The notes under the pieces are model-generated. The model was given only the letters and a program-made list of their open reading frames with translations. It was not told the DNA's origin and did not search any database. Of a stretch of DNA of 64,000 nt, positions 34,422 through 42,953 are shown piece after piece. Origin of the DNA: Streptomyces sp. HNM0574 (GTDB lineage Bacteria > Actinomycetota > Actinomycetes > Streptomycetales > Streptomycetaceae); the NCBI RefSeq assembly GCF_012726235.1, contig NZ_JAASAH010000002.1:124001-188000 (forward strand), in the 5' to 3' direction. The position numbers and the translations under genes were made by a program. Every line of letters starts with the position of its first letter. Position 1 is the stretch's first letter.

Positions 34422-35381
34422 TCAGTCGAAGGCGCCGGGCGGCGGCTCGGGCGAGGGGCGGGCCGCCGCGTCCGTCACGGGTGCCGCGCCGCCCGCGAAG
34501 TCCGCGAGCGCGCGGCCGCTCTCCACCCGGGCCGGGTGCGGGTCGCCGGCCGCGCGGCGGGTGAGCTCCGCGACGGGCAGCGCGCCGTCGCCCGCCAGCA
34601 GGACGCAGTTGCCGAAGCGCCGCCCGCGCCACACCGCCGGGTCCGCCACCGCGCAGACCTCGCCGAACACCGCCCGCGCGGTGGCGATCTGGCCCCGCAG
34701 ATGCTCCAGCTGACCGCCGCCGGAGCCGGGCGTACGGGACGGGGTCGGCCCGTCGGTGATGTTCGCCGCGTACTGCCCGCCGGGCGCCAGCACCCGGCGG
34801 ACCTCGCCGAGGAACTCGGTGGTCGTCAGGTGGGCCGGGGTGACGGCGCCGCTGAACACGTCGGCGATGACGAGCCCGGCCCAGTCGTCGGGGAGCTTCG
34901 CGAGCGCCTCGCGGGCGTCGCCGCCGCGTACCCGGATGCGCCAGTTCCGGTCCAACGGCAGCTCCGCGCGCACCAGTTGCACCAGCCGCTCGTCCCGCTC
35001 CACGGCCTGCTGGGCGGAGCGCGGGCGGGTCGCCGCCACGTAGCGGGCCAGGGTCAGCGCGCCGCCGCCGAGGTGCAGCACGGACAGCGGGCGTCCGGGC
35101 GGCGCGGCGAGGTCGGCGATGTGGCCGAGCCTGCGCTGGTAGGCGAAGTCGAGGTACGCCGGGTCGTCGAGGTCGACGTACGACTGGGGCGCGCCGTCGA
35201 GGGCGAGGGTCCAGCCGCGGGGCCGCTCGGGGTCGGGCAGCAGCTCGGCGTACCCGCCGTCGACGGCCGCGCCCACCGGCTGCCGTGCCTGCCGCGTCCG
35301 CCGCGTCCGGGAGTTCTCCCGTGCGCCGGCCTCGCTCCGCTCCCGCTTCCTGCCCTTCGCCACGGCCCCAGTATCCCGCAT
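34422..35381 (-). CDS. Spermidine-synthase-like SAM-fold protein
   Basis: The 319-aa protein has a Lys/Arg-rich N-terminal tail, then a Rossmann core like spermidine synthase: LSVLHLGGGALTLARYVA (SAM site), AVERDERLVQLVRAELPLD, LVIADVFSGAVTPAHLTT and APGGQYAANITDGP. The family's GGGDG loop reads GGGAL and the catalytic Asp pair is not obvious, so true polyamine synthesis is doubtful; a methyltransferase-like role is possible. It is convergent with the gene at 33807 and starts 26 nt from the end of the 35407 gene on the same strand. A GTG at 35363 with GATACT 6 nt upstream is an alternative start. Confidence 0.75.
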   Translation of the reverse strand: MRDTGAVAKGRKRERSEAGARENSRTRRTRQARQPVGAAVDGGYAELLPDPERPRGWTLALDGAPQSYVDLDDPAYLDFAYQRRLGHIADLAAPPGRPLSVLHLGGGALTLARYVAATRPRSAQQAVERDERLVQLVRAELPLDRNWRIRVRGGDAREALAKLPDDWAGLVIADVFSGAVTPAHLTTTEFLGEVRRVLAPGGQYAANITDGPTPSRTPGSGGGQLEHLRGQIATARAVFGEVCAVADPAVWRGRRFGNCVLLAGDGALPVAELTRRAAGDPHPARVESGRALADFAGGAAPVTDAAARPSPEPPPGAFD

Positions 35382-35406
35382 CGCCGCAGGCCACCGGGGC
35401 GGCGGT

Positions 35407-35790
35407 TCAGCGGCAGCGGTCGGCGGCCTCGATGGTGCGGGCCGCCTCGGACAGCGCGGCGCGCAGCCCGGCCGGTTCGCTGGCCGCGACGTGCGCGCCC
35501 TCGGGCGGGACCAGCCAGCGGGTGCCGGTGACGGGCGGGTCGCCCGCGGCGGCGCGGGGCCGTACGCAGGTCTCGGTGCAGGCGCTGCCCGGCAGGTCCC
35601 AGTGCTCGGCGGTGCCGGGCGGGACGAGGAAGCCCAGGGTGTCGCCCGCTCTGTCGTGCAGCACCGGGCCCACGCCGTCGCGCAGCCGCAGGATGTCGAC
35701 GGCTTCGAGCCCCTGGCGGGCCGGGACGGTCACCAGATCGCAGGGTGCCCGGCCGACCGAACTGTCGGCGTGTGCACCGGTGTCCAGCAT
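35407..35790 (-). CDS. Small conserved Streptomyces protein, function unknown
   Basis: The 127-aa protein shows APCDLVTVPARQGLEAVDIL, GPVLHDRAGDTLGFLVPPGT and TRWLVPPEGA in order. The same order of motifs appears in the 263-aa protein at 42954 (FDVVSVAPVFGRRLLDRL, GPVATHRGRMLLFAEPGT, SRWLVAPDVRH), so the two look like distant paralogues. Neither has catalytic residues I can name. The ATG at 35790 has GGAGGAGG 7 nt upstream, a strong site; a longer frame to 35853 lacks one. It is divergent from an NsdA-like regulator gene, as regulator/small-protein pairs often are in Streptomyces. Confidence 0.72.
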   Translation of the reverse strand: MLDTGAHADSSVGRAPCDLVTVPARQGLEAVDILRLRDGVGPVLHDRAGDTLGFLVPPGTAEHWDLPGSACTETCVRPRAAAGDPPVTGTRWLVPPEGAHVAASEPAGLRAALSEAARTIEAADRCR

Positions 35791-35938
35791 GGGGACGCCT
35801 CCTCCGAGCTCCTCCGCGGCGGTCATACCGAGTTCAACGGAGCAACGTGTCAAGGGCTACGGCGGCGGAACGCCGCAAAGGATGGCACTTCATGGCAAAT
35901 GCTGGGTGAGATATCCGTTTTGTAGCCAAACTCCACGC

Positions 35939-35971
35939 AGTGACCGTCGTCACAGCCTGTACGGTCCCGCC
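35939..35971 (+). promoter_or_regulatory. Leaderless -10 and small inverted repeat before the NsdA-like gene
   Basis: TACGGT at 35960-35965 ends 6 nt before the ATG at 35972. GTGAC and GTCAC separated by 4 nt lie about 10 bp upstream and may be an operator. Confidence 0.45.
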
Positions 35972-37411
35972 ATGGCGTCGTCACCTTCTGCGTCACAGGG
36001 CCCGCGGCGCGGACCCAACACCGCCTTTCGCCGGCTGCGGGGCGCCCTCTCCCCGGGCGAATTCGCGGCGGCCGTACGCCGGTCGGCACGTGAGATCGGC
36101 GAACAGGTCTCGTGCGACGCCCGGTACATCGGGCGCGTGGAGGCCGGAGAGATCCGGTGTCCCAACTACGCGTACGAGCGGGTGTTCCTGCACATGTTCC
36201 CGGGCTCCTCGCTCGCCGACATGGGCTTCGCCCCACGGGAGACGGTGCGCGGCCGCGCGGCGCGCGACCGTCGCGCTCACGGAGGTGAACAGGCGCCCCC
36301 GCAGGCCCCGTTGCGCCGCGCGGAACCGCTTTCCGCCGACGCCCATCACAGCTTCACCGACTGTCCCGAGATGCATGAGGAGAGCGACGTGCTACGTCGC
36401 GCGTTTATGACCGGCGGCCCGGCCGCCCTGGCGGCCGCCTCGATCGGCGCCCCCCTGCTGGACGCCGTGCGGGCGCGGCCCGCCGCCGCTGCCGAGCGGA
36501 CCGCCGTCGCGGCACACCGCGCGGGCGAGGCGGAGGCGAGCGCCGTGGAGGGCGCCGTCCGCCGCATCCGGCTGCTCGACGACCGGCACGGCGCCGACGG
36601 CCTGTTCCGCCGCGCCGGGGACTCGCTCCGGGCCGCGTACGAGCTGCTGGAGTCCACGGCGCACCGCCGCTCCGTCTCCGACCGGCTGCACAACGGCGCG
36701 GGCGAACTGGCCATCTCCGTCGGCTGGTTGGCGCACGACTCCGGCCGGTTCGACGACGCGCGCTCGCACTACGCCGAGGCGCTCGCCACGGCCCGCGTCG
36801 CCTCCGACGCGGCGCTGGAGGCGCACGCCTTCTGCAACACCGCCTTCCTCGCGCGGGACGCGGACCGCCCCCGCGAGGCCGTACGGGCCGCGCAGGCCGG
36901 GCAGTCGGCGGCGGCGCAGCTGGGTTCCGCGCGGCTGCTGTCGCTGCTCAGCCTGCGCGAGGCCGGCGGCTGGGCCGGGCTGGGCGACCGTACGGGCTGC
37001 CAGGAGGCGCTGGCCCGGGCGCACCACCACTTCGAGCGGGGCCCGGCGGACGGCGACCCGGAGTGGATGTCCTTCTTCGGCGAGGCCGAGCAGGCCGGGC
37101 TGGAGGCCCAGTGCTGGTCGGCGCTGGGCGACTGGGGCCGCGCGGTGGAGCACGCGCGCCGCGCGGTGGCCCTCCAGGACCCCCATTTCGTGCGCAACAA
37201 GGCGCTGTTCACGGCCGAGCTCTCCGGCGACCTGGCGGCGCAGCGGCGCCCCGAGGAGGCCGCCGAGGCGGGCACCCGGGCGCTCGCGCTGCTCGGCCCC
37301 GTCACGTCCTCGCGCATCCGCGGCATGCTCGGCACCACGGCACGGCGGCTGCGCCCCTACCGCGCCGAGCCGTCCGTCGCCGCCTTCCTGGAACGGGCGA
37401 AGACGGCCTGA
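35972..37411 (+). CDS. NsdA-like XRE/TPR regulatory protein
   Basis: The 479-aa protein starts with a helix-turn-helix-like domain (SPGEFAAAVRRSAREIGEQV, then CDARYIGRVEAGEIRCPNY). A linker with a Tat-like RRAFMTGGPAALAAAS segment follows at about residue 140, then a helical TPR-type region to the end (AHDSGRFDDARSHYAEALAT and similar repeats). I recognise this layout from NsdA of S. coelicolor, a negative regulator of sporulation and antibiotic production; paralogues exist, so the name NsdA itself is not assigned. The ATG has no ribosome site but TACGGT 6 nt upstream, consistent with a leaderless message. It is divergent from the 127-aa protein gene. Confidence 0.8.
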   Translation: MASSPSASQGPRRGPNTAFRRLRGALSPGEFAAAVRRSAREIGEQVSCDARYIGRVEAGEIRCPNYAYERVFLHMFPGSSLADMGFAPRETVRGRAARDRRAHGGEQAPPQAPLRRAEPLSADAHHSFTDCPEMHEESDVLRRAFMTGGPAALAAASIGAPLLDAVRARPAAAAERTAVAAHRAGEAEASAVEGAVRRIRLLDDRHGADGLFRRAGDSLRAAYELLESTAHRRSVSDRLHNGAGELAISVGWLAHDSGRFDDARSHYAEALATARVASDAALEAHAFCNTAFLARDADRPREAVRAAQAGQSAAAQLGSARLLSLLSLREAGGWAGLGDRTGCQEALARAHHHFERGPADGDPEWMSFFGEAEQAGLEAQCWSALGDWGRAVEHARRAVALQDPHFVRNKALFTAELSGDLAAQRRPEEAAEAGTRALALLGPVTSSRIRGMLGTTARRLRPYRAEPSVAAFLERAKTA

Positions 37412-37426
37412 CGGGCGGCTCCCGGG

Positions 37427-38023
37427 TCAGTCCAGGTGCCCGGTGTCGTTCCAGCGCTCGACGGCCGGGGCGCCGTACGCCCAGCCCAGGACGGAGAGGG
37501 AGGCGGGCGAGAGGCGCAGCCTGGCCGCGAAGGACGGGTCGTAGCCGAGCCAGCGGGCGCCGAGGACGCGCAGCACGTGGCCGTGCGCGAAGAGGAGGAC
37601 GTCGCGGTCGGCCGAGCGGGCCCACTCGACGACCTCGTCCATGCGCGCGGCGACGGACGCGAGCGCCTCGCCGTCCTCGACGCCGTCGCGCCAGATGAAC
37701 CAGTCCTCGCCCGCGCGCTGTTTGATCTGCGCGGGCGTCAGGCCCTCGTACGCGCCGTAGTCCCACTCCATGAGCGCGTCCCAGGGGCGGGCCGCCTCGC
37801 CGAAGCCGGCCAGTTCGCAGGTCTCGGCGGCCCGCACCAGGGGGCTGGTGCGCACCTCGACGTCCGGGAGGCCGTCCCAGGGCGCGCGGTGCAGGCGCTC
37901 GCCGAGCAGCTTCGCGCCGCGCCGGCCCTCCTCGAGCAGGGGGATGTCGGTACGGCCGGTGTGCTGGCCGGTGACCGACCACTCCGTCTGACCGTGCCGG
38001 ACGAGCAGGACGCGCGCTGCCAT
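37427..38023 (-). CDS. Histidine phosphatase family protein (phosphoglycerate-mutase-like)
   Basis: The 198-aa protein has the histidine phosphatase signature [11 protein letters not shown] at residues 6-16, with His10 the phosphoacceptor and Arg9 beside it. SPLVRAAET supplies the second Arg, [10 protein letters not shown] the acid Glu, and LFAHGHVLR the second His. It is a phosphomonoesterase; the small size and absence of mutase insertions argue against a glycolytic mutase. The substrate is unknown. It is convergent with the NsdA-like gene (15 nt between stops) and divergent from the nuclease operon. Confidence 0.9.
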   Translation of the reverse strand: MAARVLLVRHGQTEWSVTGQHTGRTDIPLLEEGRRGAKLLGERLHRAPWDGLPDVEVRTSPLVRAAETCELAGFGEAARPWDALMEWDYGAYEGLTPAQIKQRAGEDWFIWRDGVEDGEALASVAARMDEVVEWARSADRDVLLFAHGHVLRVLGARWLGYDPSFAARLRLSPASLSVLGWAYGAPAVERWNDTGHLD

Positions 38024-38179
38024 GGGGGAACCTCTTCAGCCTGTTCTTCCGCTTCTGTCCCGTCCATCTTCGCGCAGCGCACGCGGATACAGCGCGCCGG
38101 GCCGGTCTCCCGGCCCCGGTTGTCGGCGGGGGATGCCAGACTTCGGCCGGTACTGCACTCTCCCGCGAGGCTCACACCG

Positions 38180-39373
38180 ATGAACCCCTCCCCCGACCCC
38201 GACAGCGGCACAGCGGCCACCACGGCACAGCCGGTCCCGGCGCCCCGCGCCCCCGGGCTGCGGCGGCGGCTCGCCGAGCTGCGCGGCGGCCCCTCCGTCC
38301 CGCCCCGCCCGCTGGACGCCCGCGCCCTGGCCGCGCTCGCCGCCAATCCGGGCTGCCACCGCCGCGCCCTGCTGGACGGCGCCGGGGTCGACAAGGGCGC
38401 CGTCGCCGAGGCCATGGGGGCGCCCGCTTCCTTCGGCCAGTCGCAGTTCGCGCTGGTACGGGGCAACGCCTTCGAGGCGAAGGTCAAGGGAGACGGCAGC
38501 GCCGGGCTGATGGCGCTGCTGTGCGCGCGTACGGGGGAGCCCTGCCCCGAGCCCTCGGAGGTGAGGGTTCCGGAGCTCACGGCCGACGGCCCGGCCGGCC
38601 GCACGGAGCGCACCAGGCTCGCGCTGGAGGAGTCGGCCGGCGGCTGGGCGCTGCTGGACCACCCGATGCTGGCCCTGGACGTCGCCGGGACGACGGCGTA
38701 CCTGGAGCCGGACGCGCTCGCCGTGCACCCGGACGGCAGTCTGACGGTCGTCGAGATCAAGTCCTTCCCGATCCTGGACGGCGCGGCCGACCCGGCGAAG
38801 GTCGGCGCCGCGGCCCGCCAAGCCGCCGTGTACGCCCTGGCGTTGGAGCGCTCCGGGCTGCGCCTCCGGGTCCGCGAGCAGGCGCTCCTGGTCTGCCCGA
38901 AGGACTTCTCCAACGTGCCCACGGCCGACCACGTCGACCTGCGCAAGCCCCGGGCCGCCACCCGCCGCCAGCTCGACCGGCTCACCCGCGTCGAGGACAT
39001 CGCGGCCGCCCTCCCGGACGGGATCTCCTTCGACCCCGCGCGCCCGCCCGAGGAACTGCGGGCCGCGGTGGACACGGTGCCCGCCGCGTACGCGCCGGAG
39101 TGCCTGGCCGGGTGCGAGCTGGCGTTCCACTGCCGCTCCGGGGCGCGCGCCGAGGGCGCCGTCGAGTCCCTGGGGCGTTCGGTGCGGGGCGAGTTGGGCG
39201 GGCTGCGCACCGTCGGCCAGGTCCTGGAGGCGGCGGCCCCGGGCCAGGGCGAGGCCGCGCACCCGGACCCGGCCGTCGCGGCCCTGCGCCGCGCGGCGCG
39301 GCTGCGCGCCGAGGCCCTGGCGGGCGCGGCCGCCGGAGGAGAGAAGACCGAGGAGGACGCCCCGTGTCGCTGA
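38180..39373 (+). CDS. RecB/Cas4-like PD-(D/E)XK nuclease with probable Fe-S cluster
   Basis: The 397-aa protein has a PD-(D/E)XK core at about residues 175-210: LEPDALAVHPDGSLTVVEIK supplies Asp, then Glu-x-Lys. A Gln in AARQAAVYALAL corresponds to motif QxxxY. One Cys upstream (NPGCHRRALLDG) and three downstream in ECLAGCELAFHC (C-x3-C-x5-C) match the four-Cys iron-sulfur arrangement of Cas4, AddB and Dna2 nucleases. It should cut or resect DNA ends. It overlaps the next gene by 10 nt, and an SF1 helicase gene follows. The ATG is chosen because GCGAGG precedes it; the longer frame to 37436 is antisense to the phosphatase gene. Confidence 0.85.
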   Translation: MNPSPDPDSGTAATTAQPVPAPRAPGLRRRLAELRGGPSVPPRPLDARALAALAANPGCHRRALLDGAGVDKGAVAEAMGAPASFGQSQFALVRGNAFEAKVKGDGSAGLMALLCARTGEPCPEPSEVRVPELTADGPAGRTERTRLALEESAGGWALLDHPMLALDVAGTTAYLEPDALAVHPDGSLTVVEIKSFPILDGAADPAKVGAAARQAAVYALALERSGLRLRVREQALLVCPKDFSNVPTADHVDLRKPRAATRRQLDRLTRVEDIAAALPDGISFDPARPPEELRAAVDTVPAAYAPECLAGCELAFHCRSGARAEGAVESLGRSVRGELGGLRTVGQVLEAAAPGQGEAAHPDPAVAALRRAARLRAEALAGAAAGGEKTEEDAPCR

Positions 39374-40920
39374 TGTCCGCGCTGGCCCGCATGGAGGCCG
39401 TGGCCGCGGGCCGCGCCCAGCCGCTGGCCACGGTCCGGCACCGCCGGCTGGCCGAACACCCGCTCGTCCTCGTCCCGTTGACCACGGCCGGTGAGACGGG
39501 CGCGCCGCTGGGCGCCCTGGCCGGGTGCGACCGTGACGCGCCCGAGCTGCTGGTGGTGCCCCAGCCGCGCGACCGTGACCTGCGCTTCGCCTTCCTGGCC
39601 CGGCTCGCCGACGTCCTGCTGCCGCACTTCGCATCCGCCGCGGACGACGTCGAGTTCGAGCAGCGCAAGGAGACGGACCCGGAGACGGGCAAGAAGGTCC
39701 CGGTCGAGGTGGAGCTGTGCCGGAACGCGCCGCAGCTGCTGGTGCCGAACGCGCCGGGCGTCGACTTCGTCCGCCTGCTGGGGCGTTCGATGCGCTTCCG
39801 GCGCACGGCGGAGGACGACCCGGAGGCCGCGCACCCCGCGCCGCCGTACGTACCGCTGCTCGGCCGCTGGCTCACGCACTACGGCGAGCGGGCCCGGGTG
39901 CCGGGCGCCTCGCTGCTGCTGTCGATGACGGAGCTGCTGTCCCGCCACTGGGCCACCGGCCAGAGCGGCCTGGAGGACCAGCACCTGGGCGCCCTGCTCG
40001 CCTGGACGGACCCGCCGGAGGACGGCGACGGCGCCGCGGCAGCGCTCCGCGCCGAGACGGCCCGCGACGCCTCCGGCCAGCTGCTGCTCCCGCCCGCCGG
40101 GCCCGCCACGGACCCGGCCTTCGACAACCGGCTGCTGGCGCCCGCGATCGCCCGGTACGACGCGCGGGTGCCGGGCGCCGAGGACGAGGTGCGGGAGCTG
40201 GTCGCCGGGCAGTTGCGGCCGACCTGGGACGCGATGTGGCGGGGCGTCGACCTGCTGCGTGCGCTGCCCGAGGGGCCGCGCGTCGAGGGCCGCTGGAAGC
40301 GCGACCGCTGGTCGTACACCGGCCACCGGGACAAGGTCCGCGCGGGCGAGCCGCCGCAGCCCCGCCGGGACGACGCCGTCACGGCGGCGAACAAGCTCGC
40401 CACCCGCGAGCAGGCGCAGGCCAGGCTGGAGGCCGAGGAGGCGCTGGACGATCCGCTGGTGATGGCGGCCCGGCGGCTGACGGGCGAGGCGTTCGAGGGC
40501 GTGGTCGAGTCCGTGGAGGAGGCGTGGTCGGAGGGCCGGCGGCCGATGCCGCGCCCGCTGGTCACGCTCCGCACCGAGGACAGCCCGCTGCTGGCCGAGG
40601 GCGAGAAGGTGCACCGCGCGCTGGGGGTGCCGGGCGAAGGGACGCAGCAGAGCGCCGAGTTCGTGGCGAGCCCGGGGGCCGGGCTGTTCACGCTGCGCCT
40701 GGTGAACGGCATGGGCCGGGCCAAGGAGCCCGCCCCGGGCACGGTTCCGGTGCCGGGCGAGCGGGTGTGCTGGACGCTGTTCGAGCACGCGCCGCGCGGC
40801 GGCCCGGGGCTCCCCGAGCCCGAGGACACCCCCTGGACGCACGGCGGCCCGCCGCCCGAACCGGCCGCAGGACAGGGCGCCTTGGCGCCCGACCCGGTCA
40901 CCGCCGAGGACCTGCTGTGA
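39364..40920 (+). CDS. Unknown 518-aa protein of the nuclease/helicase operon
   Basis: I do not recognise a domain. The protein is soluble and acidic, with no signal peptide. Visible landmarks are VEFEQRKETDPETGKKVPVE near residue 97, a Trp-rich central part (PTWDAMWRGVDLLRAL, WKRDRWSYTGHRDK), a long charged helix (ATREQAQARLEAEEALDDP) and a beta-rich C-terminus (GAGLFTLRLVNGMG). It overlaps the nuclease gene by 10 nt at its GTG, which has GAGGAGGA 6 nt upstream; an ATG at 39373 is in frame. A helicase gene follows after 37 nt. Position suggests a scaffold, DNA-binding or regulatory subunit of a nuclease-helicase complex; that is inference. Confidence 0.78.
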   Translation: MSLMSALARMEAVAAGRAQPLATVRHRRLAEHPLVLVPLTTAGETGAPLGALAGCDRDAPELLVVPQPRDRDLRFAFLARLADVLLPHFASAADDVEFEQRKETDPETGKKVPVEVELCRNAPQLLVPNAPGVDFVRLLGRSMRFRRTAEDDPEAAHPAPPYVPLLGRWLTHYGERARVPGASLLLSMTELLSRHWATGQSGLEDQHLGALLAWTDPPEDGDGAAAALRAETARDASGQLLLPPAGPATDPAFDNRLLAPAIARYDARVPGAEDEVRELVAGQLRPTWDAMWRGVDLLRALPEGPRVEGRWKRDRWSYTGHRDKVRAGEPPQPRRDDAVTAANKLATREQAQARLEAEEALDDPLVMAARRLTGEAFEGVVESVEEAWSEGRRPMPRPLVTLRTEDSPLLAEGEKVHRALGVPGEGTQQSAEFVASPGAGLFTLRLVNGMGRAKEPAPGTVPVPGERVCWTLFEHAPRGGPGLPEPEDTPWTHGGPPPEPAAGQGALAPDPVTAEDLL

Positions 40921-40957
40921 GCCCCGGCACCCACCGCAGCACGAGGAAGGACACCCG

Positions 40958-42355
40958 GTGACGCGGACAGCCCCCGCCCCCACGGACGCCACGGACCCGG
41001 AGCCCCCGGCCCCGGGCGAGGCCGCCGGCCGCGCGACGACGGCGATCCTGCACGACACCCTGCACGGCACCCACCGCGGCGTGGTCGTCGACTCGCCCCC
41101 GGGCGCGGGCAAGTCCACGCTCGTCGTCCGCGCGGCCCGCGAACTCGCCGCCGCCGGACACCCGTTGATGATCATCGCGCAGACGAACGCGCAGGTGGAC
41201 GACCTCGTCGACCGTCTCGCCACCGCCGACCCCGAACTGCCCGTCGGCCGCCTGCACAGCAGCGACGCGCGGCCGTACGACCCGGTGCTCGACAGCCATG
41301 CCTCCGTCGTCACCTCGGCCAAGCCGGCGGATCTGCTCCAGCTCCCGGTGGTCGTCTCCACCGCCGCCAAGTGGGCCTGGGTGTCGGTCGATTCGCCCTG
41401 GCCGCACGCGATCGTGGACGAGGCGTACCAGATGCGGTCCGACGCGCTCCTCGCCGTGGCCGGGCTGTTCGAGCGGGCGCTGTTCGTGGGCGACCCGGGG
41501 CAGCTCGACCCGTTCAGCCAGGTCGGCGCCGAACAGTGGGCCGGGCTGACGTACGACCCCTCGGCCAGCGCCGTGGCCACCCTGCTCTCCCACAACCCGC
41601 ACCTGCCGCAGCACCGGCTGCCGGTCTCCTGGCGGCTGCCCGCCTCGGCCGCGCCCCTGGTCTCGGACGCCTTCTACCCGTACACCCCGTTCCGCAGCGG
41701 CACCGGACCCGGCGACCGCGCGCTCTCCTTCGCGACGCCGGCGGACGGTTCGGCCACCGACGCCGTGATCGACGAGGCGGCCCGTACCGGCTGGGGTCTG
41801 CTGGAGCTCCCGGCCCGGCGCACCCCGCGCACCGACCCGGAGGCCGTCGCCGCGGTGGCCGACGTCGTCCGCCGCCTGCTCGCCCGCAACGGCGCGTCCA
41901 CCAGCGAGCGTTCCGACGTCCCTGCGCCGCTGGGCGCCGACCGCGTCGCCGTCGGCACCGCGCACCGGGACCAGGCGGCCGCCGTCCGCGCCGCCCTGGC
42001 CGCGTGCGAAGGCGAGGACGCCCCCGAGGGTCTGGCGGAGGTCACCGTGGACACCGCGAACCGGCTCCAGGGACGGGAGTTCGACGTCACGGTGGTGCTC
42101 CACCCGCTCTCCGGACGCCCCGACGCGACGGCGTTCCACCTGGAGACGGGCCGCCTGTGCGTGCTCACCTCACGGCACCGGCACGCCTGCGTCGTCGTCT
42201 GCCGCGCGGGAGTTCCCCAGCTGCTGGACGACCACCCGTCGACGGAGCCGCTGGCGCTGGGCGTGCCCGTCGCGTTCCCGGACGGCTGGGAGGCCAACCA
42301 GGCGGTCCTGTCCCACCTCTCGGCGCACACCGTGCGCACCGAACCGGGCCGCTGA
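40958..42355 (+). CDS. Compact SF1 (Upf1/Dna2-like) helicase ATPase
   Basis: The 465-aa protein carries all SF1B motifs in order: Walker A SPPGAGKST, Ia MIIAQTNAQVDDLV, Walker B IVDEAYQM, III FVGDPGQLDPF, IV VSWRLPASAAPL, V DTANRLQGREFDVTVV and VI LTSRHRHACVVV. It is small for the family, with few accessory insertions. The GTG start has AGGAAGGA about 9 nt upstream. Together with the Fe-S nuclease gene two positions upstream it supplies the two activities that Dna2 has in one chain. A role in DNA end processing or replication-fork repair is inferred. The small gene at 42467 may belong to the same transcript. Confidence 0.88.
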   Translation: MTRTAPAPTDATDPEPPAPGEAAGRATTAILHDTLHGTHRGVVVDSPPGAGKSTLVVRAARELAAAGHPLMIIAQTNAQVDDLVDRLATADPELPVGRLHSSDARPYDPVLDSHASVVTSAKPADLLQLPVVVSTAAKWAWVSVDSPWPHAIVDEAYQMRSDALLAVAGLFERALFVGDPGQLDPFSQVGAEQWAGLTYDPSASAVATLLSHNPHLPQHRLPVSWRLPASAAPLVSDAFYPYTPFRSGTGPGDRALSFATPADGSATDAVIDEAARTGWGLLELPARRTPRTDPEAVAAVADVVRRLLARNGASTSERSDVPAPLGADRVAVGTAHRDQAAAVRAALAACEGEDAPEGLAEVTVDTANRLQGREFDVTVVLHPLSGRPDATAFHLETGRLCVLTSRHRHACVVVCRAGVPQLLDDHPSTEPLALGVPVAFPDGWEANQAVLSHLSAHTVRTEPGR

Positions 42356-42466
42356 CCCCCGCGCCGGGGAGGACAATGGAAGGCGCGGCACCACGCGGCC
42401 CGAGCCCCACGGCCACGGACGCCCGTCCGTGACCGAACGACGTACCGGTGACCAGAGGAGGTCCCC

Positions 42467-42841
42467 ATGCCCGAGCCGGAACCGGCTCAGGACGCGCGCG
42501 GCGGCACCCCGCGCGCGCAGCACTTCCGCCGTCCCGCCTCGCTGCTCTTCGAGCCGCCCGAGGCGGAGGCCGACGCGGAACACTTCTTCGACCTGGAGTC
42601 GATCGAGGACCCGAAGGAGCTGCTGGGCCGCGCGACGGATCTGACGCTCGCCTTCCGCTCGGCGGCCGACCGCGCCATGGAGTTCCAGGCGGTGGCCGCC
42701 GCGCAGCTCGCCGACCCGAAGCGCTTCGACCGGCTCTCCGAGGCGGCGATCGCGGAGCGCGGGGAGTGGACCGAGGACTACGCGCGCAAGATGATCGAGT
42801 TCGGCCGCGAACTCCTCGCCGACAAGGGCGCGGCGGAGTAA
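42467..42841 (+). CDS. Small acidic conserved protein, function unknown
   Basis: The 124-aa protein is acidic and mostly helical, with HFFDLESIEDPKELLGRATD in the middle, FRSAADRAMEFQAVAAAQL after it and an end rich in Glu and Lys. No known domain, signal peptide or membrane segment. GAGGAGG lies 5 nt before the ATG, a strong site. It follows the helicase gene by 111 nt on the same strand and precedes the gene that runs into tRNA-Lys. I have seen similar proteins as conserved hypotheticals in Streptomyces. A partnership with the nuclease/helicase operon is possible from position only. Confidence 0.72.
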   Translation: MPEPEPAQDARGGTPRAQHFRRPASLLFEPPEAEADAEHFFDLESIEDPKELLGRATDLTLAFRSAADRAMEFQAVAAAQLADPKRFDRLSEAAIAERGEWTEDYARKMIEFGRELLADKGAAE

Positions 42842-42953
42842 CTCCCGTCCGTGCACGGCCCGGACGCGCGGACGGTACCCGATGCCGGATCCGCTTGTCC
42901 CGGTTTCCGCCGTTCCGGGCGAACGGCCCCGCAGCGGCCGATAACTCTGTGCC

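Noticed and set aside
37738..41595. Minus-strand 1285-aa open frame
   Set aside because: It covers the nuclease, the unknown protein and the helicase genes in antisense; those have intact motifs and overlapping operon structure.
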